Below, in pieces: positions 1 to 8,150 of a stretch of DNA of 64,000 bases. This DNA comes from an uncultured Bacilli bacterium. Its GTDB lineage: Bacteria; Bacillota_I; Bacilli_A; RF39; UBA660. The stretch covers positions 10,323 to 74,322 of the forward strand of contig CAKPIH010000001.1 of NCBI GenBank assembly GCA_934162325.1. Direction: 5' to 3'. The position numbers were made by a program, and so were the translations under genes. Below the pieces are notes generated by a model. The model made no database searches. It was given only the letters and a program-made list of their open reading frames with translations, and had not been told where the DNA came from. Each line of letters opens with the position of its first letter. Within the stretch, counting starts at the first letter, position 1.

Positions 1-60
1 TAGGCCTCTATAGCCTATAGTCTATAGAGGTAAAGTTAAGCCTAGCTAGTCTTAACTTAA
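1..60 (+). repeat. Intergenic twin stem-loop, locus A
   Basis: Two adjacent perfect hairpins. The first has a 9-bp stem (5-13 with 22-30) and loop CCTATAGT. The second has an 8-bp stem (33-40 with 51-58) and loop CCTAGCTAGT. Both loops start CC and end GT, the signature shared with loci at 5974, 17617, 28789, 44385, 51125 and 58078. The AT-rich tail after the second hairpin (about 61-85) resembles the tail of locus D read on the other strand. There is no T-run, so these are not ordinary terminators. Bases 61-107 hold nothing else recognisable. Confidence 0.75.
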
Positions 61-107
61 GTATCAACCATACATATTATATATAAGCATTAACTATTTA
101 CCAATAA

Positions 108-665
108 TTAACATATATCAAATATATCTTTTAATAGTACATCATAATTAGTACTTCTAAGAGATTTATCATCTTTAGATAAATACTTATTAACTAATTC
201 AAACATCATAATTAATTCTTCTTTACTAATACTATCCATAATCTTCTTAATTTGTTTATCATTCTTATCATATGAAGAAAAATTATAAATATCTTCAATT
301 ACTTTTTTAGTTTTATTATTAATTAATTTAGCTTTTTTAATTTTACATAAAATAAATAAAAGTTCAATATCAGGATTAATAAAATAAATATCTTCCTTTT
401 TTATACTAACACCTGCATCCTTAAATGTTTTAATAATATCACTAATGCTAGTAGTACCATCTAAATCATACATAACTTTAACATCATTAAAGTTCTTTCT
501 CTTTTCTTTTCTATACATAAAAGGAATTCTATTATCACCATGTGCTTCTACTCTACTTAAATCATACTTTATATCAAATATACTTTCTAATTTATCAAAG
601 AAATATCTTTCAGATTTTCCTTCATAAATAACAGTTACTCTTGGCTTAAAGTTATTCCTCTTCAT
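108..665 (-). CDS. RloB-like TOPRIM-type protein of an ATPase/nuclease pair
   Basis: A 185-residue protein resembling the RloB family. The N-terminus has an acidic EGKSE motif (residues 15-19), followed by a DLDG segment (67-70) and then NPDIE (97-101), in the order of the conserved Glu, Asp-x-Asp and Asn-Pro/Glu blocks of RloB. Known biology: RloB-type and related TOPRIM-like proteins pair with AAA15/OLD-type ATPases in phage-defence loci. Here the start codon lies inside the 3' end of the upstream ATPase gene (14-nt overlap), preceded by AAGGA, so the two are translationally coupled. Nuclease activity is inference only; the protein is short compared with AriB (DUF4435) of PARIS, so RloB is the better match. 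Confidence 0.65.
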   Translation of the reverse strand: MKRNNFKPRVTVIYEGKSERYFFDKLESIFDIKYDLSRVEAHGDNRIPFMYRKEKRKNFNDVKVMYDLDGTTSISDIIKTFKDAGVSIKKEDIYFINPDIELLFILCKIKKAKLINNKTKKVIEDIYNFSSYDKNDKQIKKIMDSISKEELIMMFELVNKYLSKDDKSLRSTNYDVLLKDIFDIC

Positions 666-1824
666 AGAAGTCCTTTTCTATATCAATCTTAGGTAAAGCA
701 CCAAACATCCCCTTTAAATATCCCTTAAGAATATCATTCCTAATAGAAGTACTCTCATGATTTTTAAATTCATCTAAAGAATAAAAGTAAACATCATCTT
801 CATCTTTATAAGTAAACCAAACCTGATCCTTTCTAAACATGTATCTGCAGTCTAAAAGCATCAAATCATGAGAAGTAACCACTAATTGCATATTAGTATT
901 ATTTTCATTATTAAATAAATTTAATATTTCTTTAACCAAAAGAGTATGAAGACTACTATCTATCTCATCTATAAAAATAATACCTCCTGTTTTTCTTAAA
1001 TTAATTATTTTAACAATATAATATAAAAACATTTTAGTACCTTTAGAATCACTAATAACCGAAGGCATTGACTTAATTCTATTATTCATTTTATAAGAAG
1101 ATACAATTTTAAACTTGTTATATTTATCATCATTTATTCTAACATCATCTATTTTAAGATTATCAATACTAATATCAGCATCTTTAATTATATTATTAAG
1201 TATTTTCTTTTCTTCATTTGTATAATTTAAAATAATACTATATATTTCATCCATATCATACCCATCATCAATAATTATCATCTTATCAAAAAAATCTTTT
1301 ATTGCATCAGAATATTTTTTACTATTACCAGGAAGCATAGTAACAATTAACTTTTCTGGATAACTTTCTTGTATATTAATCATAGACATTATTTCCTCAT
1401 TATCTGAAGTAGCGCTATTATCAAAAATAACTTTATTATTCACCTTTAATATTTCTTTAGTAATTTTTTTCTCAATTCCAAAAGATAAAGCATAATCATA
1501 AATATCATTATCACTAATAAAACTTATATGATAATCCAACTTTTTATCTTCATTAAAAAAATTATATACAATTTCTAAAGCATAATTATTAGCATAATGA
1601 TTAACACTTCCATCTTTTATCATTTCTTTAAGTGAAGCTACAGCCTCTATAAATGTACTTTTACCAGTATTATTAGGTCCATATATAATTGAAGATTTCA
1701 CTATATCCATATTATTAATTTTCCATATATTATCATCATTAACAATTTTTTTATTACCTATCATTGAAAATTTTATTTCATTTTGAAATACTTTAAAATT
1801 TCTAACACTAAAATCAAGTAACAT
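652..1824 (-). CDS. AAA15/RloA-like ATPase
   Basis: A 390-residue SMC/OLD-type ATPase. The N-terminal RNF-like strand is followed by Walker A GPNNTGKST near residue 50, Walker B FIDE at 284-287 and a switch histidine in TSHD near 319, with a long insert between. This is the layout of the AAA15/RloA family. The start was placed at the ATG 8 bases after AAGGAGAGG; a longer frame to 1875 has no comparable ribosome-binding site. It overlaps the downstream RloB-like gene. By analogy with RloAB and PARIS the pair may act against phage; that is inference. There is no restriction-modification gene beside it within the window, and what lies beyond base 1 is unknown. Confidence 0.75.
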   Translation of the reverse strand: MLLDFSVRNFKVFQNEIKFSMIGNKKIVNDDNIWKINNMDIVKSSIIYGPNNTGKSTFIEAVASLKEMIKDGSVNHYANNYALEIVYNFFNEDKKLDYHISFISDNDIYDYALSFGIEKKITKEILKVNNKVIFDNSATSDNEEIMSMINIQESYPEKLIVTMLPGNSKKYSDAIKDFFDKMIIIDDGYDMDEIYSIILNYTNEEKKILNNIIKDADISIDNLKIDDVRINDDKYNKFKIVSSYKMNNRIKSMPSVISDSKGTKMFLYYIVKIINLRKTGGIIFIDEIDSSLHTLLVKEILNLFNNENNTNMQLVVTSHDLMLLDCRYMFRKDQVWFTYKDEDDVYFYSLDEFKNHESTSIRNDILKGYLKGMFGALPKIDIEKDFYEEE

Positions 1825-1846
1825 ATAATCCTCTCCTTCCGTCATT

Positions 1847-1875
1847 ATTGTAACACAATTTATCTTTTTGTACAA
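1847..1875 (-). promoter_or_regulatory. Sigma-A promoter of the ATPase/RloB pair with TTGTACAA repeats
   Basis: On the minus strand, -35 TTGTAC (1870-1875), 17-bp spacer, -10 TACAAT (1847-1852). The -35 lies in one of two 10-bp direct copies of TTTTGTACAA (1866-1875 and 1879-1888); each contains the palindrome TTGTACAA, a plausible repressor site. Confidence 0.6.
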
Positions 1876-1941
1876 TATTTTTGTACAAAATATACAAGTT
1901 TTACATAATTATTATATTCTAAATTATTAAAATAAATACAT

Positions 1942-1970
1942 AAAAAGAAAAAAACTCTCCAAAAGAGAGT
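1942..1970 (-). terminator. Intrinsic terminator of the lipoprotein gene
   Basis: Stem ACTCTC/GAGAGT (1954-1959, 1965-1970) followed on the minus strand by a T-run. Confidence 0.8.
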
Positions 1971-1991
1971 AATATTTTTTATATAAATTAA

Positions 1992-2537
1992 CTATTTACA
2001 AGTTAAACCACGATTAGTAAGAGTAGTCTTAAAAGTATTTAAATCTCTATTAATACCAAGATTATTAATATCATTATCTGATAAAGTATTTAAATCATAA
2101 GTATAAATAACTTTATAATTAGTATCATCATTAACATTAACATCACTAGTAAAACCTTTAATATTAGTATAAGTACCAAACTTACTATCATGTCTTGTCT
2201 TAATACCAGAAATATCAATGATACCATCAGTAATACCATCAACAACGTCATCTAAAACACTACCAACAGTACCACCTAGTATACCATCATTATCTTTATT
2301 ATCATCTTTATCATTAGTAGTTCCATCAGTACCAGTACCTACTCCATCAACATGATTACTTTTATAATCATAAGTAGCCTTTATTTTTTTAATATCATTA
2401 TTTCTATATTCAATAACATATTCAGTCTTAGAAGTAACATCACCTACTGTATTATCATAAGTACAAGTAAGTTTATCATTAGTTCCACATCCCGATAAAA
2501 CTGCTACTACTGCAATAAGTAATAAAACTTTCTTCAT
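1992..2537 (-). CDS. Putative lipoprotein, unknown function
   Basis: A 181-residue protein starting MKKVLLLIAVVAVLSGC, a type II signal peptide whose lipobox (VLSGC) predicts lipid attachment of the cysteine at about residue 17 and a location on the outer face of the membrane. The start follows AAGGAG; an in-frame extension to 2606 lacks such a site. The middle is a low-complexity Gly/Asp/Asn-rich linker, and the C-terminal part is polar with a final cysteine. The N-terminal part after the lipobox loosely recalls YehR/DUF1307 lipoproteins, but I would not assign it. It is separated from the upstream small gene by a terminator, so it is probably transcribed on its own. Confidence 0.7.
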   Translation of the reverse strand: MKKVLLLIAVVAVLSGCGTNDKLTCTYDNTVGDVTSKTEYVIEYRNNDIKKIKATYDYKSNHVDGVGTGTDGTTNDKDDNKDNDGILGGTVGSVLDDVVDGITDGIIDISGIKTRHDSKFGTYTNIKGFTSDVNVNDDTNYKVIYTYDLNTLSDNDINNLGINRDLNTFKTTLTNRGLTCK

Positions 2538-2590
2538 AAATACACACTCCTTTCTAGTAATAGTATTAACCAAAAAGAAATATATATAAG

Positions 2591-2619
2591 AAAAAAGTAT
2601 AACCATTTAAGTTATACTT
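2591..2619 (-). terminator. Terminator after the asnS cluster
   Basis: 9-bp stem (2595-2603 with 2611-2619) followed by T-rich sequence on the minus strand; the stop codon of the 88-residue gene lies inside it. Confidence 0.75.
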
Positions 2620-2878
2620 CAAAGTATCTAAGAAAAGTTTTAAGATTAGCCATATCTTTACGATACTTATACATATCACCATAATCTTCACAATATACAA
2701 GACAACTTTTTAAAGCTTCAACATACTTAGGATAATCAATATCTGTAACTCCACTAATTATTGTTTCTTTTAACTTTTTAAAATACTTTTCCCACTCACT
2801 AAACATAACTTTTTTAGTATTAAAAATAATACACATATTATCAAAGTATTTAGTAAGTTCAACTTCCCTTTTATTCAT
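2612..2878 (-). CDS. Hypothetical protein downstream of asnS
   Basis: An 88-residue soluble, charged protein with no signal peptide or membrane segment and no family I recognise. It has several Tyr and Cys residues and an alternating helical pattern. The ATG is preceded by AGAGGA and lies 13 bases after the asnS stop, so it is the last gene of the XRE-asnS-orf unit, which ends at the hairpin overlapping its stop. Confidence 0.6.
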   Translation of the reverse strand: MNKREVELTKYFDNMCIIFNTKKVMFSEWEKYFKKLKETIISGVTDIDYPKYVEALKSCLVYCEDYGDMYKYRKDMANLKTFLRYFEV

Positions 2879-2891
2879 TTTATTCCTCTAA

Positions 2892-4265
2892 TTAATATTC
2901 ACAATTACCAGGAGTTCTAGGATAAGGAATAACATCTCTAATATTATCAACACCAGTTAGATAAATAAGAAGTCTCTCAAATCCCATACCAAATCCACTG
3001 TGGTAGCAGCCACCAAATTTACGAAGATTTAAGTACCATTCCATACCTTCTTCTTCCATGCCAAGTTCTTCCATTCTCTTAAGTAGAACATCAAGTTTCT
3101 CTTCTCTTTGACTTCCACCCATAAGTTCACCAGCACCAGGTACTTCAAGGTCAACAGCGGCTACTGTTTCATTATCATCATTAAGCTTCATATAGAAGGC
3201 TTTGATATCTTTAGGCCAATTTTTAATAAATACTGGTCCATCAAAATATTCAGTAATATATTTTTCATGTTCTTTAGCAATATCTTCACCATATTCAGGT
3301 TCAAATTCCCATTTAACATCAGCTTCTTTAAGAATTTTAATAACATCTTTATGATCAATTCTAACAAAATGACTATTAATTAATTTAGTAAGTTTTTCAA
3401 TTAAACCTTTTTCTACAAATTTATCAAAAAATTCCATTTCATTAGGACAATTATCTAAAACATACTTAACAACATACTTAAGCATATCTTCCATAATATC
3501 CATATCCATATTTAAGTCACAGAAGGCAATCTCCGGTTCAATCATCCAAAATTCCGAAGCATGAGTTTTAGTATTAGAATTTTCTGCTCTAAAAGTAGGA
3601 CCAAAAGTATAAATCTTTTTATAAGCCATAGCAAAAGTTTCACCTTCTAATTGACCTGATACTGTAAGAGAAGCCATCTTGCCAAAGAAGTCTTTATCAT
3701 AATCAACTTTACCAGTTTCTGCTACTTTGTTTAAATCCAAAGTAGTAACTTGGAACATCTCTCCTGCTCCTTCACAGTCAGAAGAAGTAATTAAAGGTGC
3801 ATGAAAATATACATAACCATTATCTTGGAAATACTTATGAATAGCATAAGCTGCCACGCTTCTAACTCTAAATACAGCATTAAATAAATTAGTTCTAGGT
3901 CTTAAATAAGCAATATCCCTTAAAAATTCTCTTGTTGGTCTACCTTTTGCTTGAAGAGGATAATCATCAGGACAATCACCTTCTAATACAAATGATGAAA
4001 GTACAAGTTCAAAATCTTGACCTTCTTTAGGAGATTCAACTAACTTACCAGTAACAGTAATAGCACTACCTAATTTAAGTTTGGTAATATCATCAAATTT
4101 TTTTAATTTATCATCATATACAACTTGTAAATTTTTAAAACAAGTACCATCAGATAAGTCTATAAAGCCAAAATGAGCCTGCTTTCTATGACTTTTAATC
4201 CAACCACTAACAGTAATTTCTTTACCAATATAACTCTCTTTATATAAATCTTTAACATCTAACAT
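2892..4265 (-). CDS. asnS: Asparaginyl-tRNA synthetase
   Basis: A 457-residue class II aminoacyl-tRNA synthetase that charges tRNA-Asn. The N-terminal OB-fold (about residues 12-100, starting VSGWIKSHRK) binds the anticodon. The catalytic core has motif 2 FRAEN and the motif 3 block GMGFERLL near the C-terminus, and the protein ends in RTPGNCEY, typical of bacterial AsnRS. The start at 4265 follows GAAGGAAG; the track to 4286 is an upstream extension. It lies 20 bases after an XRE regulator gene and before a small gene, apparently one operon. No T-box leader is visible in front of it. Confidence 0.95.
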   Translation of the reverse strand: MLDVKDLYKESYIGKEITVSGWIKSHRKQAHFGFIDLSDGTCFKNLQVVYDDKLKKFDDITKLKLGSAITVTGKLVESPKEGQDFELVLSSFVLEGDCPDDYPLQAKGRPTREFLRDIAYLRPRTNLFNAVFRVRSVAAYAIHKYFQDNGYVYFHAPLITSSDCEGAGEMFQVTTLDLNKVAETGKVDYDKDFFGKMASLTVSGQLEGETFAMAYKKIYTFGPTFRAENSNTKTHASEFWMIEPEIAFCDLNMDMDIMEDMLKYVVKYVLDNCPNEMEFFDKFVEKGLIEKLTKLINSHFVRIDHKDVIKILKEADVKWEFEPEYGEDIAKEHEKYITEYFDGPVFIKNWPKDIKAFYMKLNDDNETVAAVDLEVPGAGELMGGSQREEKLDVLLKRMEELGMEEEGMEWYLNLRKFGGCYHSGFGMGFERLLIYLTGVDNIRDVIPYPRTPGNCEY

Positions 4266-4285
4266 AATATATCTTCCTTCTTTCA

Positions 4286-4636
4286 TTAATTAAACTTTTT
4301 ATTAATAATACTAGCAGACCTTCTAACATCTTTCATAATCTTATTATAAAGTCCAGGATAATGTCTAAGTTCTGTAATAAAACTAACATCGTCGTAGGAG
4401 ACTGATCCAACATAAGATCTGTTTGCATCGTCCCATACCGGAACTTCCCTCCCAAGTAAGTAATCAGTAGTAGTCTCAAGAACTTCCGCTAATCTAATAA
4501 GTTTTTCTAAATTAGGAATTCTAGTCCCATTCTCATAACCACATACTGATACTTTAGTAACACCAATAGCTAATCCTAAATCTTGTTGTGATAAACCTCT
4601 TTTTATTCTCAGTTCTCTTACTCTTTTACCAACCAT
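4286..4636 (-). CDS. XRE-family transcriptional regulator
   Basis: A 116-residue protein with an N-terminal Cro/CI-type helix-turn-helix (residues about 3-58: LRIKRGLSQQDLGLAIGV followed by the recognition helix and YENG) and a short C-terminal region. It is first in an operon with asnS. Upstream at 4682-4701 sits a tandem 10-bp direct repeat that could be its own operator. A ribosome-binding site AAGGAAGG precedes the start. Its targets are unknown. Confidence 0.85.
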   Translation of the reverse strand: MVGKRVRELRIKRGLSQQDLGLAIGVTKVSVCGYENGTRIPNLEKLIRLAEVLETTTDYLLGREVPVWDDANRSYVGSVSYDDVSFITELRHYPGLYNKIMKDVRRSASIINKKFN

Positions 4637-4681
4637 TTTGTTTACCTTCCTTATAATTAGTTATCTCCTTGTTAATAATAT

Positions 4682-4701
4682 TTTATAACAATTTATAACA
4701 A
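4682..4701. repeat. Tandem 10-bp direct repeat upstream of the XRE gene
   Basis: Two abutting perfect copies of TTTATAACAA, one helical turn apart, about 45-65 bases upstream of the regulator start; a possible operator or -35 region. Confidence 0.5.
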
Positions 4702-4824
4702 AAGTCTACAAAATTAATTATAAAATTACTTATTTTTCTTAATTTACCAAATAAATTACCAATATATATTATAATTTATTCATGGATATAATCTTTCATA
4801 ATACAAAATAAATAGAAATAAGAC

Positions 4825-5907
4825 TTATTCCAAAACACTTGGAGTAAGCCTTATTTTACTATCATCACCTAAATAATTTAAAGTAAATTTACTATTCTTA
4901 TCTTCACTATTAATATTATATACAAAAATATATTCATTATATTTATTCGTAGCAAGTTCTTCTCTTTTATATCCTGTACCAATATCATCAAAGTAATAAT
5001 AATATTTAAGACTAGGAATATAATCATTATCTTTACTTTTTAAAACAAAATTATCTAATTTAAAATTATATTTACTAATCTTACCTTTAGTACTAAACTT
5101 AACAATAACATAAGCATTATCTCTACTTATTCTATTTCTATCAGATACATAAGAATCAATAACTTTAAAATTAAAATATCTTGTAGATAACATTTGTTTT
5201 TCACTTAACGTACCATGAATAACAAATTTATTAAATGGAAATATAAGTATAAGAATAACTGCTACTACACCTAATATAATATTTATAAAAAACTTATTCT
5301 CTGCATAATAATATTTAAGTTCTCTAATGCCTCTTCTACCAGTAGTAAGTATTTTATCCGAAGATAAATTAGTACTAATTTCAATCTCTTCACTATCTTC
5401 TTTACTAAGATTAAGATCTTGCAAATCTTTATTAAAATTAAATTTCTTAATATCAAAGCCTAATCCTCTAATTAAAGTAGGAATACACATAATAAATAAC
5501 ATCCAATAATTAAATCTACTAATATCTCTAAGCAATCTAATCTCTCTAGCGGCCATACTAGTACCTTCCAAAGCCTTAATATTACCATATAAATATAAGA
5601 ATAATATCATTGATATAACACTAACTATTGAAGTAATAACATAAAATAATTTAGGCTTCTTTTTATATCTCATTAAAAAGAATATAATTATTGATATACC
5701 AATTATTAAAATTGAAAATATAAATATCCATACATTAATATAATCACTAGATATAATCTCCATACTACCTTTATAATTAATATAATCTTTAAAAAAAGTT
5801 AATATACTATTAGCTTTAAAAGTAATATAAGCAAATAATATAAAAAGAATAATATGTATTAATCTAAAATATTTAATTAAAAAAGCATAAGGTCTTCTAA
5901 ATACCAT
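4825..5907 (-). CDS. Multi-pass membrane protein, unknown function
   Basis: A 360-residue protein with about five hydrophobic helices: roughly residues 13-33, 58-78, 86-106, 132-148 and 208-226. A cytoplasmic charged loop lies between the fourth and fifth helices, and a C-terminal domain of about 130 residues, predicted outside, is rich in beta strands and ends in a lysine/serine-rich stretch. This layout resembles DUF4352-like extracellular modules on a membrane stem, but no motif confirms a family. Start by AGGAGAG. An imperfect hairpin at 4828-4858 overlaps the 3' end and may terminate transcription. Confidence 0.6.
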   Translation of the reverse strand: MVFRRPYAFLIKYFRLIHIILFILFAYITFKANSILTFFKDYINYKGSMEIISSDYINVWIFIFSILIIGISIIIFFLMRYKKKPKLFYVITSIVSVISMILFLYLYGNIKALEGTSMAAREIRLLRDISRFNYWMLFIMCIPTLIRGLGFDIKKFNFNKDLQDLNLSKEDSEEIEISTNLSSDKILTTGRRGIRELKYYYAENKFFINIILGVVAVILILIFPFNKFVIHGTLSEKQMLSTRYFNFKVIDSYVSDRNRISRDNAYVIVKFSTKGKISKYNFKLDNFVLKSKDNDYIPSLKYYYYFDDIGTGYKREELATNKYNEYIFVYNINSEDKNSKFTLNYLGDDSKIRLTPSVLE

Positions 5908-5973
5908 AATAACAACTCTCCTATCATAATTAAATTATACACTAAATAACTAAATATATCAATACTTTCCTTT

Positions 5974-6026
5974 CACTAAAAGCCAAGGTCTTTTAGTGTC
6001 ATTTCCAGCCTCTTAGTCTAGAAATG
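5974..6026 (+). repeat. Intergenic twin stem-loop, locus B
   Basis: Hairpin one: perfect 9-bp stem (5974-5982 with 5990-5998), loop CCAAGGT. Hairpin two: 9-bp stem with one C/A mismatch (6000-6008 with 6018-6026), loop CCTCTTAGT. Hairpin one is nearly identical to that of locus C at 17617. Just downstream GAAACAT is shared with locus G. Confidence 0.75.
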
Positions 6027-6055
6027 AAACATCATTATGTCTATCATATATAGGT

Positions 6056-6085
6056 CAAAAAAACTATAAGTAATTCCTTATAGTT
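6056..6085 (-). terminator. Terminator of the LysM gene
   Basis: Perfect 9-bp stem AACTATAAG/CTTATAGTT (6062-6070, 6077-6085) followed by T7 on the minus strand. Confidence 0.85.
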
Positions 6086-6091
6086 AAAAAG

Positions 6092-6529
6092 TTAATCTTT
6101 ATATACAATTAATTGTCCTTCTCTTAAATAAATATTTTTATTTTGTCTTAAAAGATTATTAATATTACTACCAAGTAATTTGTTAACTGAAGATAGTGTA
6201 TCATTATCTTTAGTAAAATAATACTTAACATCTTTCTTAGGAACTAATATTGTTGTATCAGGATAAATATAATCATTAGTACTAATACCATTAAGCATAG
6301 CAAGTAAATTATAATCTGTATTATATTTTCTTGCTATTTCATATAAAGAATCTCCTTTCTTTATCGTATAAATATCAAAGTATTGATTAGTTACTGGTAC
6401 TACTATCATACTACCAACCCCAAATCCACTATTAGGATTTAATTGTCTAATAACACTACTATTAGTTCCAAACTTATTAGCAATAGCATCTATTGTATCT
6501 CCAGCCATAATTTGATAAACATCATACAT
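6092..6529 (-). CDS. Triple LysM-domain protein without signal peptide
   Basis: A 145-residue protein made of three consecutive LysM peptidoglycan-binding repeats (about residues 3-47, 51-97 and 102-144); the first two have the typical YxIxxGDTLxxIA pattern and the third is divergent. There is no signal peptide or transmembrane helix, as in SafA/SpoVID-type spore morphogenetic proteins made in the mother cell, so a role at the spore cortex/coat boundary is a reasonable inference in this spore-forming genome. The start after GGGAGG gives 145 residues. A terminator follows. Confidence 0.8.
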   Translation of the reverse strand: MYDVYQIMAGDTIDAIANKFGTNSSVIRQLNPNSGFGVGSMIVVPVTNQYFDIYTIKKGDSLYEIARKYNTDYNLLAMLNGISTNDYIYPDTTILVPKKDVKYYFTKDNDTLSSVNKLLGSNINNLLRQNKNIYLREGQLIVYKD

Positions 6530-6565
6530 AATTATTCCTCCCATATTATCGTATGATAAATATCA

Positions 6566-7516
6566 TTATTTGTGAACAAGTTCTCCTCTAGGACATCTAT
6601 TTCCCCAAGAATCAATAATTTTATTATCTCTCATAACTTTAATAATCTCACAATTGTTAGAGCAGCCTTTACATTCTGTTCCTTTAGTTTCAAAAACAAT
6701 ATCTTCTATATCAAAAGAAAAATCAATTTCTTCTTCTGCCATCGATAAAATAGCTACTCCTAAAGCACCAGTCAAATGAGAATTATTATCAACATATACT
6801 TTATATCCAGTAATTTTTTCAAAAGCCTTAACTACCCCAATATTTTTCGATACTCCGCCTTGAAATACAATTGGTGGTTTAATTTTTTTACCTTTACCAA
6901 CATTATTTAAATAATTATTAACAACCGCTTCACAAAGACCCGCTATTATATCTTCTTTTTTATGTCCTATTTGTGATTTATGTACTAAGTCAGATTCTGC
7001 AAATACTGTACATCTAGCAGCTATCTTAGTAGGATTATCACTAGTAAGTGCTATCTTACCAAAGTCTTCAATAGGAATACCAAGTCTTTTAGCCTGACTA
7101 GATAAAAAAGAACCCGTACCAGCAGCACATAAAGTATTCATTGCATAATCAGTAACAATACCATTATCAATAATAATAATCTTCGAATCTTGCCCTCCTA
7201 TCTCAAATATCGTCTTAACATTAGGATATATACTCATAGCTCCTATAGCATGAGCAGTAATTTCATTCTTAATAGTATTAGCTCCTAGTATTGTTCCAAT
7301 TAATTTTCTAGCAGAACCAGTTGTACCTACTCCTACAACCTTATATTTATTTAAGTCTATATTATTCTTAAGTTCCCTAATAACTCTCTTACTAGCCAAG
7401 ATAGGATTACCTTCAGTATATAAATATGAACTTGCTATAATATTATTATTTTCATCAATAACAACCCCTTTAGTAGATATACTACCAATATCAATTCCTA
7501 AATACGCCTTTTTCAT
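6566..7516 (-). CDS. 2-hydroxyacyl-CoA dehydratase activase-like ATPase (BcrAD/BadFG family)
   Basis: A 316-residue ASKHA-fold ATPase. It starts with the phosphate-1 motif LGIDIGSISTKG, has the IGGQDSK block in the middle, CAAGTGSFL and the adenosine motif FQGGV, then a C-terminal CKGCSNNC segment. In HgdC-type activases conserved cysteines of a homodimer hold one [4Fe-4S] cluster and ATP hydrolysis drives electron transfer to a dehydratase. No dehydratase subunits lie next to it here, so its partner is elsewhere or it serves another iron-sulfur enzyme. Start after GAGGTGG. The gene follows a dCMP deaminase on the same strand but a terminator separates them. Confidence 0.85.
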   Translation of the reverse strand: MKKAYLGIDIGSISTKGVVIDENNNIIASSYLYTEGNPILASKRVIRELKNNIDLNKYKVVGVGTTGSARKLIGTILGANTIKNEITAHAIGAMSIYPNVKTIFEIGGQDSKIIIIDNGIVTDYAMNTLCAAGTGSFLSSQAKRLGIPIEDFGKIALTSDNPTKIAARCTVFAESDLVHKSQIGHKKEDIIAGLCEAVVNNYLNNVGKGKKIKPPIVFQGGVSKNIGVVKAFEKITGYKVYVDNNSHLTGALGVAILSMAEEEIDFSFDIEDIVFETKGTECKGCSNNCEIIKVMRDNKIIDSWGNRCPRGELVHK

Positions 7517-7549
7517 TTTCCACCTCAAAATAATTATATGAGATAAAAA

Positions 7550-7576
7550 TTAAAAAAGATGTCGAATTTAGACATC
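7550..7576 (-). terminator. Terminator of the dCMP deaminase gene
   Basis: 6-bp stem GATGTC/GACATC (7558-7563, 7571-7576) overlapping the stop codon, then T6 on the minus strand. Confidence 0.7.
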
Positions 7577-8053
7577 AATTTTATCTTTTAAACAAGTATA
7601 CTTAACTCCACAAGCATCAAGCATCTTTTTAGAAGCAATAACTTCTTTAGTATCTTTATATTTATCCTCTAAATAATATAATTCTTTAATACCAACTTGA
7701 ATAATTTCCTTTGCACACTCATTACAAGGAAATAAATCAACATATATTTTTGCTCCTTCTAAATCTTTATTACTACCTCTATAATTTAGTATAGCATTTC
7801 TTTCAGCATGAACAACATAAAGATATTTAGTTTCAAGTGCATCACCTTCTCTATCCCAAGGAAAATAATGATCATCATATCCATTTGGAGTACCATTATA
7901 TCCTACTGATAAAATTCTATTATTTTTACTTACAATACAAGCACCAACTTGTGTATTAGGATCCTTACTTCTTCTTGCAGCAAGTTTAGCAACCCCCATA
8001 AAGAATTCATCCCAAGATAAGTAATCTTTTCTTTGTTTATTAACCTTCTTCAT
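7568..8053 (-). CDS. comEB: dCMP deaminase (ComEB-like)
   Basis: A 161-residue zinc-dependent cytidine/deoxycytidylate deaminase. The catalytic HAERNAI motif and the zinc-binding PCNEC motif are both present, and the N-terminal WDEFFMGVAKLAARRSKDP block is typical of dCMP deaminases, which make dUMP for thymidylate synthesis. Length fits the family. The start at 8053 follows GGAGG; the longer frame to 8071 would start inside that site. The comE competence genes that often neighbour it are not visible here. It is transcribed divergently from the CPBP protease gene. Confidence 0.92.
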   Translation of the reverse strand: MKKVNKQRKDYLSWDEFFMGVAKLAARRSKDPNTQVGACIVSKNNRILSVGYNGTPNGYDDHYFPWDREGDALETKYLYVVHAERNAILNYRGSNKDLEGAKIYVDLFPCNECAKEIIQVGIKELYYLEDKYKDTKEVIASKKMLDACGVKYTCLKDKIDV

Positions 8054-8129
8054 TATAATACCTCCATCCATATAATCAATTATATCATAAAATTACATAA
8101 TAAATATAGATAAATTTAAAATTTATTGT

Positions 8130-8135
8130 TATAAT
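8130..8135 (+). promoter_or_regulatory. Extended -10 promoter of the CPBP/YkuE pair
   Basis: TGTTATAAT, an extended -10 element 16 bases before the start codon; no good -35 is visible. Confidence 0.45.
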
Positions 8136-8150
8136 ATAAGAGGTGGTAAC

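Noticed and set aside
652..1875. PARIS (AriA/AriB) defence system
   Set aside because: The second protein is too short for AriB and fits RloB better; not excluded, only less likely.
4266..4700. T-box or amino-acid riboswitch in front of asnS
   Set aside because: asnS is preceded by a coding gene at 20 bases and no T-box specifier stem or NNUGGN box could be found upstream of the operon.
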